From assembly GCF_028548455.1 (NCBI RefSeq), contig NZ_JAQQLF010000017.1, forward strand, positions 33,114 to 97,113: 64,000 nucleotides of DNA. The letters are read 5' to 3'. Position 1 is the stretch's first letter. Each line of letters opens with the position of its first letter. The stretch comes from Vogesella aquatica (GTDB taxonomy: Bacteria; Pseudomonadota; Gammaproteobacteria; Burkholderiales; Chromobacteriaceae). Shown one piece after another: positions 42,664 to 51,823 of the stretch. The notes under the pieces are model-generated. The model searched no databases. It was not told the DNA's origin and saw nothing but the letters and a program-made list of their open reading frames with translations. The translations under genes and the position numbers were made by a program.

Positions 42664-43845
42664 ATGTCCAGTGATGACCCTTGTCTGAGCCTGCACCCGG
42701 AAACCCTGGCTATCCGTGCTGGCCGCGAGACCAGCGAGTACCGCGAACACAGCCAGAGCCTGCAGCTTACTTCCAGCTTTACCTTTGATAGCGCAGCCCA
42801 GGCGGCTGCCATGTTCCTGGGTGAAATCGACGGCTTTACCTACTCCCGCTTTACCAACCCGACCGTGTCGGCATTCCAGCAGCGGCTTGCTGCCATGGAA
42901 GGCGCCGAGCGTGCGGTAGCAACCTCTACCGGCATGGCGGCCATCCAGGCCACCATGTTGACCCTGCTGAAGAGCGGCGACCACATTGTGTCCTCGCGTA
43001 GCCTGTTTGGCTCCACCATCAATCTGTTCAATGGGGTGCTGGCCAAGTTTGGTGTAGAGACCAGCTACGTGGACGCGGCCAACCTGGACGCCTGGCGTGC
43101 GGCCATCAAGCCCAATACCAAGGTGTTTTTCCTGGAGACACCCTCCAACCCGCTTACTGATTTGGCCGACATCGCTGCGGTAGCCGCTATCGCGCACGAA
43201 GCCGGGGCCTTGCTGGTGGTGGATAACTGCTTCTGCTCGCCGGCGCTGCAGCAGCCGATCAAGCTGGGTGCGGATCTGGTCGTGCATTCGGCCACCAAAT
43301 ACCTGGACGGCCACGGCCGCGTGATGGGTGGTGCGGTGGTAGGGAGCGACAAGCTGGTAGAGCAGGTGTACCTGCACGTACGTACTGCGGGCCCGTCGCT
43401 GGCGCCATTCAATGCCTGGGTATTGCTTTCCGGGCTGGAGACGCTGCACCTGCGCATGGAAAAGCACTCCGCCAATGCGCTGGCGCTGGCGCAGTGGCTA
43501 CAGCAACAGCCTGCCGTGGAAAAGGTGTTCTACCCGGGCTTGCCCGACCATCCGCACTACGCGTTGGCGCAGCGCCAGCAGAAAAGCGGCGGGGCGGTGC
43601 TGTCGTTCCAGGTAAAAGGCGGGCGTGAAGCCGCCTGGAAGGTAGTGGATGCCATCCAGCTGATCTCGCGCACGGCCAACCTGGGCGATGTGAAAACCAC
43701 GCTGACGCACCCGGCATCCACCACGCATGCCCGTATTACGCCGGAAGCACGTGCCAATGCGGGCATTACCGAAGGTCTGCTGCGGGTGGCGGTGGGGCTG
43801 GAGCACATAGAAGACCTGAAGGCAGATTTGCTGCGGGGTTTGTAA
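42664..43845 (+). CDS. metZ: O-succinylhomoserine sulfhydrylase
   Basis: 393 aa Cys/Met metabolism PLP enzyme. SRFTNPTVSAFQQRLAAMEG, VDNCFCSPALQQP, PLP Lys in HSATKYLDGHGR and TLTHPASTTHARI match MetZ. It makes homocysteine directly from sulfide. The ATG at 42664 is preferred to a GTG at 42649. Confidence 0.93.
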   Translation: MSSDDPCLSLHPETLAIRAGRETSEYREHSQSLQLTSSFTFDSAAQAAAMFLGEIDGFTYSRFTNPTVSAFQQRLAAMEGAERAVATSTGMAAIQATMLTLLKSGDHIVSSRSLFGSTINLFNGVLAKFGVETSYVDAANLDAWRAAIKPNTKVFFLETPSNPLTDLADIAAVAAIAHEAGALLVVDNCFCSPALQQPIKLGADLVVHSATKYLDGHGRVMGGAVVGSDKLVEQVYLHVRTAGPSLAPFNAWVLLSGLETLHLRMEKHSANALALAQWLQQQPAVEKVFYPGLPDHPHYALAQRQQKSGGAVLSFQVKGGREAAWKVVDAIQLISRTANLGDVKTTLTHPASTTHARITPEARANAGITEGLLRVAVGLEHIEDLKADLLRGL

Positions 43846-43859
43846 GAAACGGTTGTTTC
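43846..43859. promoter_or_regulatory. Perfect PsrA-type palindrome
   Basis: GAAAC-GGTT-GTTTC fits the PsrA site (G/C)AAAC-N2-4-GTTT(G/C) exactly. It starts right after the metZ stop, about 90 bases upstream of the regulator promoter. Confidence 0.6.
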
Positions 43860-43866
43860 AATCGAG

Positions 43867-43896
43867 CGGCAGTCTAAACTGAAGACTGCCGTTTTT
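43867..43896 (+). terminator. Rho-independent terminator of metZ
   Basis: CGGCAGTCT and AGACTGCCG with 7-base loop, then TTTTT. Confidence 0.9.
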
Positions 43897-43930
43897 GATT
43901 ACGAATTATAAAGGCGAGGCGATGCAATTC

Positions 43931-43974
43931 TTGACATGCGTCAAATTTAAACGTAAGTTTCAAACGCTTGTTCT
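43931..43974 (+). promoter_or_regulatory. Promoter and near-consensus PsrA-type site of the TetR gene
   Basis: TTGACA (43931-43936) and TAAGTT 17 bases later form the promoter. CAAAC-GCTT-GTTCT (43961-43974), one base off the PsrA pattern, overlaps the start region, as expected for autorepression. Confidence 0.65.
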
Positions 43975-44031
43975 AAAGTCATGATGAGCAAGGCGACGCA
44001 ATTACTTACCCCGATCAAGGTGCAAGACAGC

Positions 44032-44667
44032 ATGGAAGTGAATAAACCCGATACGGCAACACGAATTCTGGACGTTGCAGAACGCCTGTTCGTCGAGCAT
44101 GGTTTCGAGGCCACCTCGCTTCGCATGATTACACAGCAGGCAGAGGTCAATCTGGCTGCGGTGAATTACCACTTTGGTTCCAAGGATGCCCTGTTCGAGT
44201 CGGTATTCATGCGCCGTATCGGCCCCTTTGTGGCGGCCTGTCTGGCAGAGCTGGATACCCTTGAGCAGTCCGGACAAGCACTGACAGCCGAGCAACTGGT
44301 GGTGAGTTTCATCCGCCCGTGCCTGGCCCTGTCTAAAGACCCTGCGAGGGGCGGGGCGCTGTTTGTCCGGCTGATGTCGCGTACGCTGGTAGAGAATCAC
44401 CGCCTGCTGCGCGAAGCACTGAATCAGCAGTACAGCATTTTTGTACAGCGCTATACCAGTGCGTTTCAGCGTGCATTACCCCAATTCGGGGCCGAAGATA
44501 TCGCATGGCGCATGCATTTCGCTTTCAGCGTGATGTTCAATGCCTTTGCCGGTAATGATGTGTTGAAGATTTTTGTCCGCAGCCAAGTGGTGACCGCCCG
44601 CGACCCGGACATGATCGTGAAGCACCTGGTACCTTTTGTCGTGGCAGGGTTGACGGCGCCCATCTGA
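44032..44667 (+). CDS. psrA: TetR family regulator of fatty-acid use, PsrA-like
   Basis: 211 aa. The HTH segment FEATSLRMITQQAEVNLAAVNYHFGSKDALFESVFMRRIGPF is very close to Pseudomonas PsrA (TSLRLIT...VNLAAVNYHFGSK). PsrA is released from DNA by long-chain fatty acids or acyl-CoA. It is directly upstream of fadE and at the head of the lipid block. Starts at 43981 or 43984 are possible; 44032 follows AAGGTG and aligns better with the HTH. Confidence 0.85.
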   Translation: MEVNKPDTATRILDVAERLFVEHGFEATSLRMITQQAEVNLAAVNYHFGSKDALFESVFMRRIGPFVAACLAELDTLEQSGQALTAEQLVVSFIRPCLALSKDPARGGALFVRLMSRTLVENHRLLREALNQQYSIFVQRYTSAFQRALPQFGAEDIAWRMHFAFSVMFNAFAGNDVLKIFVRSQVVTARDPDMIVKHLVPFVVAGLTAPI

Positions 44668-44703
44668 TTGACTTTCACAGGGTCAACACGAGGGTTAACC
44701 ATA

Positions 44704-47157
44704 ATGACATCTGCCGTTATTCTCGTCCTGCTGATGGGCGCGCTGGCTTACTTGCGCGCGCCTGTTATTGCCTGGACTATCGCCATTGCAGGCTGGATCG
44801 CCAGCCTGCAGTTCGCCTGGGGTTGCCAGGTTCCTGTTGCCGTATGGGCCGTTTTCGGCGTTATCGCGGCGGTACTGAACCTTACCCCGCTGCGCCGTGC
44901 CGTGTTTACCGGCCCGGTGTTCACCATTTTCAAGAAGATTACCCCTGCCATGTCCCAGACAGAGCAGGAAGCGATCAACGCCGGTACCGTATGGTGGGAT
45001 CGTGACCTGTTCTCCGGCAAGCCGGACTGGAACCGTCTGCTGTCCTTCCCGGATCCGAAGCTCACCGCCGAAGAGCAGGCCTTCATCGATGGCCCGACTG
45101 AAGCATTGTGCAAGATGATCGACGACTGGAAGATCACGCACGAGCTGAAAGATCTGCCACCGGAAGTATGGCAGTTCATCAAAGACCAGGGCTTCCTGGG
45201 TATGATCGTCAAAAAGAAATATGGCGGTCTGGAATTCTCCAACTACGCGCACGCCAAGGTGGTGACCAAGATCGCTACCCGCGGCGGTACGGCGGCTGTG
45301 TCGGTGATGGTACCGAACTCGCTCGGCCCGGGCGAGCTGCTGCAGCACTACGGTACCGAGGCGCAAAAAGACTACTACCTGCCGCGCCTTGCCAAAGGTG
45401 TGGACGTACCGTGCTTTGCCTTGACCAGCCCGTACGCTGGTTCTGACGCGGGTGCCATCCCTGACTTTGGCGTGGTATGCCGCGGTAGTTACACCGACCC
45501 GCGCAGCGGCCAACATCACGAAAATGTGCTGGGTATCCGCGTGAGCTGGGAAAAGCGCTGGATCACCCTGGCCCCGGTTGCCACCGTGCTGGGCCTGGCT
45601 TTCAAGATGTATGACCCGGACCATCTGCTGGGTGACAAGGAAGACATCGGCATTACCTGCGCGCTGGTGCCTACCGAGCACGAAGGCGTGTGCATTGGCC
45701 GTCGTCACTTCCCGGGTGGCGCTGCCTTCATGAACGGCCCGACCTGGGGTAAGGATGTGTTCATTCCGCTGGAGTGGATCATCGGTGGCCGTGAGTTCGC
45801 TGGCCAAGGCTGGCGCATGCTGGTCGAGTGCCTGTCGGTTGGCCGCTGCATCTCGCTGCCGGCTATGTCGGTTGCCTCCGGCAAGGTGGCTTCCTACACC
45901 ACTGGTGCGTATGCCCGCATTCGTGACCAGTTCGGCTTGTCCATCGGCAAGTTCGAAGGCGTGGACGAAGCCATGGCGCGTATCGGTGGCTTTACCTACC
46001 AGATGGAAGCATCGCAAGACCTGGCGCTGACCGGCCTGGATATCGGCGAGAAACCATCCGTGTTGTCTGCCGTGCTGAAGTACCACAATACCGAGCGCAT
46101 GCGCAAAACACTGAACGATGCGATGGACGTGCACGGCGGCAAGGCTGTGGTGCTGGGCCCGCGTAACTATCTGGCGCGTGCTTACCAGGCGATTCCCATT
46201 GCCATCACGGTAGAAGGTGCCAACATCCTGACGCGCTCCATGATCATCTATGGTCAGGGTGCCATCCGTTGCCACCCGTTTGTGCTGCGTGAAATGAAAG
46301 CCGCCATGGCTAACGATGGCGTCGAGTTTGACAAGGCCATTACCGGCCACATCAACTTCGTGATCAGCAACGTGTTCCGTTCGCTGTGGATGGGCCTGAC
46401 CGGTGCCAAGTTTGTCGGCAGCCCGAAAGGCGGCGAGGTGGCGGCGTACTACAAGCAGCTGACACGTTTCTCCAGTGCGTTTGCCTTGCTGTCCGATATG
46501 GCCATGTTCAGCCTGGGTGGCTCGCTGAAGTTCCGCGAAAAACTGTCTGCCCGCCTGGGTGACATGCTGTCCAATCTGTACATTGCCTCGGCGTGCCTGA
46601 AGCGCTTCGAGCGTGATGGCGCCCAGAAGGAAGACCTGCCGGTGCTGAAGTGGGCAGTTGAAACCGCGCTGTACGACCTGCAACAGGCGATGGACGGCTT
46701 CCTGGCCAACCTGCCTAGCCGTATGTTGGCCGCAGTGCTGCGCAAGGTCATCTTCCCGTGGGGCTTGACCCTGAAGCCGGCCAGCGATCGCACTGGTACC
46801 CAGGTGGCCCGTAGCTTGATGGAACTGGGCCCGACGCGCGCTCGCCTGACCAAGGGCATGTTCGTATCGGCTGACGAAACCGACCCGGTAGGCGTGCTGG
46901 AGCCGGCGCTGAAGGCGATGCTGGAAACCGAACCGGTGGAACAGAAGCTGCGCAAGCTGGGTCGTGATGGCAAATTCAAGACCATCACCGCGCGCGAGCG
47001 CCTGGCTGAGGCGCTGGCCGGCGGTATCATCACGCAGCAAGAGTTTGATGCGGTAACGCGAGCACGCAAACTCAAGCGTGACGTCATCATGGTGGACGAC
47101 TTCGACATGAAGATGGAGCACCACGACGCGCAATTGCTGCAGCGGCTGATTTTCTGA
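44704..47157 (+). CDS. fadE: Acyl-CoA dehydrogenase, long FadE type
   Basis: 817 aa. Two or three N-terminal membrane segments, then the acyl-CoA dehydrogenase domains (GTAAVSVMVPNSLGPGELL, CFALTSPYAGSDAG, and RMRKTLNDAMDVHGGKAVV) and the long FadE C-terminal extension. E. coli FadE is 814 aa. First oxidation step of beta-oxidation. An uptake-like word lies at 46725-46734. Confidence 0.95.
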   Translation: MTSAVILVLLMGALAYLRAPVIAWTIAIAGWIASLQFAWGCQVPVAVWAVFGVIAAVLNLTPLRRAVFTGPVFTIFKKITPAMSQTEQEAINAGTVWWDRDLFSGKPDWNRLLSFPDPKLTAEEQAFIDGPTEALCKMIDDWKITHELKDLPPEVWQFIKDQGFLGMIVKKKYGGLEFSNYAHAKVVTKIATRGGTAAVSVMVPNSLGPGELLQHYGTEAQKDYYLPRLAKGVDVPCFALTSPYAGSDAGAIPDFGVVCRGSYTDPRSGQHHENVLGIRVSWEKRWITLAPVATVLGLAFKMYDPDHLLGDKEDIGITCALVPTEHEGVCIGRRHFPGGAAFMNGPTWGKDVFIPLEWIIGGREFAGQGWRMLVECLSVGRCISLPAMSVASGKVASYTTGAYARIRDQFGLSIGKFEGVDEAMARIGGFTYQMEASQDLALTGLDIGEKPSVLSAVLKYHNTERMRKTLNDAMDVHGGKAVVLGPRNYLARAYQAIPIAITVEGANILTRSMIIYGQGAIRCHPFVLREMKAAMANDGVEFDKAITGHINFVISNVFRSLWMGLTGAKFVGSPKGGEVAAYYKQLTRFSSAFALLSDMAMFSLGGSLKFREKLSARLGDMLSNLYIASACLKRFERDGAQKEDLPVLKWAVETALYDLQQAMDGFLANLPSRMLAAVLRKVIFPWGLTLKPASDRTGTQVARSLMELGPTRARLTKGMFVSADETDPVGVLEPALKAMLETEPVEQKLRKLGRDGKFKTITARERLAEALAGGIITQQEFDAVTRARKLKRDVIMVDDFDMKMEHHDAQLLQRLIF

Positions 47158-47175
47158 TGCACTAGCATGTAAGTG

Positions 47176-47232
47176 GGGTGGGCTTGTGCCCACCCTCCTG
47201 CCGATGTCATTTTGCCTGCAGGGTGACATCGG
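47176..47232 (+). promoter_or_regulatory. Two hairpins in the thioesterase leader
   Basis: GGGTGGGC-TTGT-GCCCACCC (47176-47195) is a tight 8-bp tetraloop stem. CCGATGTCA (47201-47209) and TGACATCGG (47224-47232) form a second stem whose 3' end abuts GGGAGGGG, the thioesterase ribosome site. The second could influence translation start. Confidence 0.5.
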
Positions 47233-47243
47233 GAGGGGTAGAC

Positions 47244-47621
47244 ATGCAAAACAACCTGAATGAACCAGGCCGCCAGCCGGTATTGCGCCTGCGCGCCGAA
47301 CCTCGCAGTACCAATGCCCATGGCCGTGTACAGGCAGGCTGGTTGATGCACCAGATTGATCTGGCTGGTGCCACTTTTGCCGAGCGTATTGCCAAAGGTG
47401 CGGTGACGACGGTGGCGGTAAATGCTTTCCAGTTTGCCCATCCCATTCATGTCGGGGATGTGGTGTCCATTTATGCCAGCTGCTTGCGCCTGGGGAAGAA
47501 GTCGGTAACGCTGAAACTGGAGGTGGAGGCCGAGCGCATGTCTGGCGAGATTGTCGCTATTACTGACCTGATTGCCACGTATGTGGCGATTGATACAGAG
47601 GGCTGTTCACGCTTGATCTGA
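47244..47621 (+). CDS. Acyl-CoA thioesterase (hotdog, YciA-like)
   Basis: 125 aa. NAHGRVQAGWLMHQIDLAGATFAERI and the FAHPIHVGDVVSIYASCLR segment fit the YciA acyl-CoA hydrolase family. ATG 47244 has a strong GGGAGGGG. It lies in the beta-oxidation block and may relieve acyl-CoA overload. Confidence 0.9.
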   Translation: MQNNLNEPGRQPVLRLRAEPRSTNAHGRVQAGWLMHQIDLAGATFAERIAKGAVTTVAVNAFQFAHPIHVGDVVSIYASCLRLGKKSVTLKLEVEAERMSGEIVAITDLIATYVAIDTEGCSRLI

Positions 47622-47647
47622 GGCGTTGTATGTTTCATGGCAATAAT

Positions 47648-47661
47648 AAAACAACCGTTTG
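47648..47661. promoter_or_regulatory. PsrA-type site upstream of fadL
   Basis: AAAAC-AACC-GTTTG is one base off the (G/C)AAAC-N4-GTTT(G/C) pattern and lies 116 bases before the fadL start. Confidence 0.5.
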
Positions 47662-47776
47662 GAACGAATGCTCGAAAGTGCTGGAAATACTTATCTAGTC
47701 TGGTAGTATCAATGTTAGATCGACGCTACAGTACGGTCACAACAGCATGACAAACAATGCACAGAGGGAATGACAC

Positions 47777-49192
47777 ATGAAACTGAAACACCTCAGCCTG
47801 TCCGTGATGATGATGGGTGCCTCCGCTGCCGTTATGGCATCCGGCTACCATTTTGGTACCCAGTCGGTTAGTGCGCAGTCTACTGCCAACGCCAGTGCGG
47901 CCGAAGCTGCTGATGCTTCTACCATTTTTTATAACGCTGCAGGCATGACCAAGCTGGAAGGCACCAATTTCTCCGGTGCCGTCGATTTCGTTGCGCCGCA
48001 GGTTGAATACAGTAATGCCTCCGGCAAATACCCTACAGGTGATGCCATTACTCGTGGCGACGGTGTTGCCGGAAGCACTGCAGCTACCTCTGGTGAAATT
48101 ACCAAGAGCACAGTGGCTGTGCCACATATGTATGTAAGCCATCAGCTGAACGACAAAACCTTTATCGGTTTGGGGGTGTACGTTCCATTTGCTTCCGAAA
48201 CCGAATACCAGCGTAACTCGGTGCTGCGTTACAACCTGAATGCCACCTCGCTGAAGACAATCGATATTAATCCTACTATTGCGTTCAAACTGAATGATCA
48301 GCACTCGGTAGCTGTGGGCGTGATCGCCCAGCATGCTGAAGCCCATCTGCGCCAGTACGCTAACTTTGGCTTTTTGATTGGACGCAGTCTTAGCCTGACT
48401 GGCGCTACACTTTTGGCGCAAAACGGTCGTGCTGATGGTTTTGCCGATGTGAACGGCGAGGATTGGGGGTTCGGCTACAATCTGGCATGGATGTGGGATA
48501 TCAACGAGCAAGCGCGCGTTGGCGTGAACTACCGTTCCAAGATCGAGCATAACCTTGAGGGTAATGCCAAATGGAACAAGAGCCGGGTGGCAGCTGTCTA
48601 TGGTGCGACTGCCGCGGCACAGCTGACTTCGCTAGGTTATTCCGATGACGAAACCGCTAGCGTAAAGATCAGCACGCCTGAATCGCTGTCGGTACATGGC
48701 ATGTATCGTCTGAACCCCAAGACAGACCTGTTCGGCGATGTAACCTGGACCAAGCATTCCCGTTTCAGTGCCGCGCAACTGATATACGGAAACAGTAAGC
48801 CTTCGCAGGGTAACATCACGTATCTGAACCCGGCCTGGAAAGACTCTTACAAAATTGCTGTGGGTGGCGCTTATCAACTGAATGACCCGTTGCAATTGCG
48901 TTTTGGTCTGGCCTACGACAAGTCGCCGGTGCCGGATGAAGATCATCGCCTGGCTACCATGCCAGATAACGATCGTATCTGGTACTCGTTTGGTGCCAAG
49001 TATGACCTGAACAAGCAAAGTTCGGTCGATGTGGCCTATAGCTATGTTCAGATCAAAAACGGCAAAGCAAATGTAACTGGTGTTTGCACGACTTACGGTG
49101 TAAGCCAGTGTGTATCTAGCCAGACTACCGGCACTGCCGATTACAAATCGTCCGCCCAGATTTTTGGTGTGCAGTACAACCACCGCTTCTAA
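47777..49192 (+). CDS. fadL: FadL family outer-membrane long-chain fatty-acid transporter
   Basis: 471 aa with signal peptide (about residues 1-22), then the N-terminal hatch segment with STANASAAEAADASTIFYNAAGMT typical of FadL (the N-A-A-x(n)-NPAGM pattern varies slightly). The rest is amphipathic beta strands ending in a C-terminal Phe (NHRF). It imports fatty acids for the enzymes encoded around it. Confidence 0.9.
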   Translation: MKLKHLSLSVMMMGASAAVMASGYHFGTQSVSAQSTANASAAEAADASTIFYNAAGMTKLEGTNFSGAVDFVAPQVEYSNASGKYPTGDAITRGDGVAGSTAATSGEITKSTVAVPHMYVSHQLNDKTFIGLGVYVPFASETEYQRNSVLRYNLNATSLKTIDINPTIAFKLNDQHSVAVGVIAQHAEAHLRQYANFGFLIGRSLSLTGATLLAQNGRADGFADVNGEDWGFGYNLAWMWDINEQARVGVNYRSKIEHNLEGNAKWNKSRVAAVYGATAAAQLTSLGYSDDETASVKISTPESLSVHGMYRLNPKTDLFGDVTWTKHSRFSAAQLIYGNSKPSQGNITYLNPAWKDSYKIAVGGAYQLNDPLQLRFGLAYDKSPVPDEDHRLATMPDNDRIWYSFGAKYDLNKQSSVDVAYSYVQIKNGKANVTGVCTTYGVSQCVSSQTTGTADYKSSAQIFGVQYNHRF

Positions 49193-49203
49193 TGTTTGAG
49201 CAT

Positions 49204-49256
49204 GCGGCCAGCTCTAGGGTTGGCCGCAGCAGACACGGCGCAGGCCGTGTTTTTTT
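49204..49256 (+). terminator. Fourth (imperfect) inverted word pair followed by a terminator
   Basis: TGCGGCCAG (one base changed) faces GTTGGCCGCA (49219-49228) across 6-9 bases. Just beyond, ACACGGC-GCAG-GCCGTGT with six Ts (49233-49256) is a classic terminator of fadL. Confidence 0.8.
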
Positions 49257-49378
49257 GGAAAGATGCTGAATTTTGGTTCAGATACTCTAAATCAGATCTT
49301 TCCCAAGATTGCTTACCTGGAACCTATAATCCGGGAAGCCTTTAACCATGTTTGTTCGTTAAGACAACCGAGGAAACC

Positions 49379-51754
49379 ATGTCTCAGACCAAATTCATCG
49401 TGCGCAAGGTAGCCGTTCTGGGTGCCGGCGTGATGGGGGCGCAAATCGCCGCTCATCTGGTTAATGCCAAGGTGCCAACCGTTCTGTTCGACCTTCCAGC
49501 CAAAGAAGGCAATAAGAATGCGATTGCACTGAAAGCTATCGAAGGCCTGAAAAAGCTCAAGCCGTCGCCACTGTCCAATAAAGACGCAGTGAACTATATC
49601 CAGCCGGCCAACTATGAAGACCACCTGCATCTGCTGAAAGACTGCGATCTGGTGATCGAGGCGATTGCTGAACGCATGGACTGGAAGGCAGACCTGTACG
49701 CCAAGGTCGGTCCGCATCTGGGCGACAACACCATCTTCGCGACCAACACCTCGGGCCTGTCCATCAACCAGCTGTCTGACTCGCTGCCGGCTGCATTGAA
49801 GCCACGCTTCTGCGGTGTGCACTTCTTCAACCCGCCGCGCTACATGCACTTGGTAGAGATCATCCCGTGTGTGGGTTCGGATGCCGGTATTCTGGATAAC
49901 CTGGAACGCTTCCTGGTGTCCACGCTGGGCAAGGGCGTGATTCGCGCCAAAGATACCCCGAACTTCGTGGCGAACCGCATCGGCGTGTTCTCCATGCTGG
50001 CGACCATCGCCAATGCCGAGAAATTCGGTATCCGCTTCGATATCGTTGACGATCTGACCGGCCCGCGCCTCGGTCGTCCTAAGTCGGCTACTTTCCGTAC
50101 CGCCGACGTGGTAGGCCTAGACACCTTCTCCCACGTGGTGAAAACCATGCAGGACACGCTGCCTAACGACCCATGGCACGCGCTGTTCCAGTCGCCGCAG
50201 TGGCTGCAAAAACTGATCGCCGATGGCGCGCTGGGTGCCAAGACCAAGCGCGGTATCTATAAAAAAGAAGGCAAACTGATGTTTGTCATCGACCCGGCTA
50301 GTGGCGAGTACGTTGGTGCCGGCCAGAAGGGTGACGATGCGGTCAAAGAAATCCTGAAGATCGCCAACCCGGGCGAAAAATTCCAGAAGCTGCGTGAGAG
50401 CGAGCATCCGCAGGCGCAGTTCCTGTGGGCCTGCTTCCGCGATGTGTTCCATTACATCGCTTACCACCTGGGTGATATTGCCAACTGTGCACGCGATGTC
50501 GACTTCGCCATTCGCTGGGGCTTTGGCTGGTCTGCCGGCCCGTTCGAGACCTGGCAGTCTGCCGGCTGGAAACAAGTGGCCGAGTGGGTTGATGCCGACG
50601 TAAAAGCAGGCAAGTCGCTGGCTGCGGCCAAGCTGCCAGCCTGGGCGCTGGAAGCTGACCGTGCCGGCGTGCACTTTGCCGATGGCTCGTTTGATGCCGC
50701 CGCCGGCAAGCTGGTAGGCCGCTCCACACTGGATGTCTACGCCCGCCAGCTGGCTCCGGCCAAAGTGCTGGGCGAGGCCGCTGGCCTGCTGGGCGAGACG
50801 GTGTTCGAAAACGATGGTGTACGTGCCTTCACCACCGGTGACGACGTGCTGGTGGTGTCGTTCAAGTCCAAAGCACATGCTATCGGCCCGGACGTGATCG
50901 ATGGTGTGCACGCTGCACTGGATATCGCCGAAGCCCGCTTCAAGGGCCTGGTGATCTGGCAAACCGAAGAGCCGTTCTCGGTAGGTGCCGACCTGCAGTC
51001 CATGCTGCCGGCGTTCATGATGGGTGACTGGGACGCTATCGACACCATGGTGCGTCGCTTCCAGGAAACCTCGATGCGCTTGCGTTACAGCCAGATCCCG
51101 ACTGTGGCTGCAACCCAGGGTTACGTATTCGGTGGCGGCTGCGAGTTTGCCATGCACTGCGACAAAGTTGTCGCTGCGCTGGAATCCTACGTAGGTCTGG
51201 TAGAAGTGGGCGTGGGCCTGCTGCCCGGTGGTGGTGGTTGCAAGGAGTTCGCCCTGCGTGCCGCGCGCGAAGCCAAAGGTGACGTACTGGCCGCGCTGAA
51301 GGACTACTTCATGGCGATTGCTACTGCCAAAGTAGCGACCAGTGCACACGAAGCGCAGGAAATCGGTTTCTTCCGCGCTACCGACAATGTGGTGTTCAAC
51401 AGCTATGAGCTGCTGCACGTGGCCAAACAGCAGGCCCTGTCCATGTACGAGTCGGGCTACCGTCCGCCAATGGCTGGCGGCAAGTTCCCGGTGGCAGGTC
51501 GTTCCGGCGCAGCTTCCATCAAGGGCCAGTTGGTGAACATGCTGGAAGGTCGCTTTATCAGCCAGCACGACTTTACCATTGCCGGCCTGATTGCCGACGT
51601 GATGAGCGGTGGCGATGTCGAGCAAGGTACGCTGGTGAACGAGCAATGGATCCTCGATCTGGAGCGCAAGGCATTCATGACCCTGCTCAAGTCCAGCAAG
51701 ACTCAGGACCGCATTGCCAACATGCTGACTACCGGCAAACCACTGCGTAACTAA
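49379..51754 (+). CDS. 3-hydroxyacyl-CoA dehydrogenase / enoyl-CoA hydratase fusion (FadN type)
   Basis: 791 aa. The dehydrogenase comes first (NAD site VAVLGAGVMGAQIAAHLV) and the crotonase domain last (after about residue 470; GGGCEFAMHCDKVVA; LLPGGGGCKEF), the reverse order of FadB. Bacillus FadN has this order and length. It performs two central steps of beta-oxidation. RBS GAGGAAA selects ATG 49379. It pairs with the thiolase downstream. Confidence 0.93.
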   Translation: MSQTKFIVRKVAVLGAGVMGAQIAAHLVNAKVPTVLFDLPAKEGNKNAIALKAIEGLKKLKPSPLSNKDAVNYIQPANYEDHLHLLKDCDLVIEAIAERMDWKADLYAKVGPHLGDNTIFATNTSGLSINQLSDSLPAALKPRFCGVHFFNPPRYMHLVEIIPCVGSDAGILDNLERFLVSTLGKGVIRAKDTPNFVANRIGVFSMLATIANAEKFGIRFDIVDDLTGPRLGRPKSATFRTADVVGLDTFSHVVKTMQDTLPNDPWHALFQSPQWLQKLIADGALGAKTKRGIYKKEGKLMFVIDPASGEYVGAGQKGDDAVKEILKIANPGEKFQKLRESEHPQAQFLWACFRDVFHYIAYHLGDIANCARDVDFAIRWGFGWSAGPFETWQSAGWKQVAEWVDADVKAGKSLAAAKLPAWALEADRAGVHFADGSFDAAAGKLVGRSTLDVYARQLAPAKVLGEAAGLLGETVFENDGVRAFTTGDDVLVVSFKSKAHAIGPDVIDGVHAALDIAEARFKGLVIWQTEEPFSVGADLQSMLPAFMMGDWDAIDTMVRRFQETSMRLRYSQIPTVAATQGYVFGGGCEFAMHCDKVVAALESYVGLVEVGVGLLPGGGGCKEFALRAAREAKGDVLAALKDYFMAIATAKVATSAHEAQEIGFFRATDNVVFNSYELLHVAKQQALSMYESGYRPPMAGGKFPVAGRSGAASIKGQLVNMLEGRFISQHDFTIAGLIADVMSGGDVEQGTLVNEQWILDLERKAFMTLLKSSKTQDRIANMLTTGKPLRN

Positions 51755-51769
51755 TCACAGCCAGAATGC

Positions 51770-51805
51770 GGGCAAGCTGGCGGCTGAGGGGCTAAGCCAG
51801 CTTTG
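51770..51805 (+). other. Intercistronic hairpin between fadN-like and thiolase genes
   Basis: GCAAGCTGGC and GCCAGCTTTGC (one bulge) flank about 14 bases, without T-run. Probably stabilises or tunes the downstream message. Confidence 0.45.
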
Positions 51806-51823
51806 CCGAAGGAGATTGTAAAA

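Noticed and set aside
41020..43467. 815-residue reverse-strand open frame spanning purF and metZ
   Set aside because: Antisense shadow of two certain genes in a GC-rich genome; no ribosome site or family sequence.
44695..47229. 844-residue open frame on the reverse strand
   Set aside because: It is exactly antisense to fadE, low in recognisable motifs and His/Gln-rich as expected for a shadow of a GC-rich gene.
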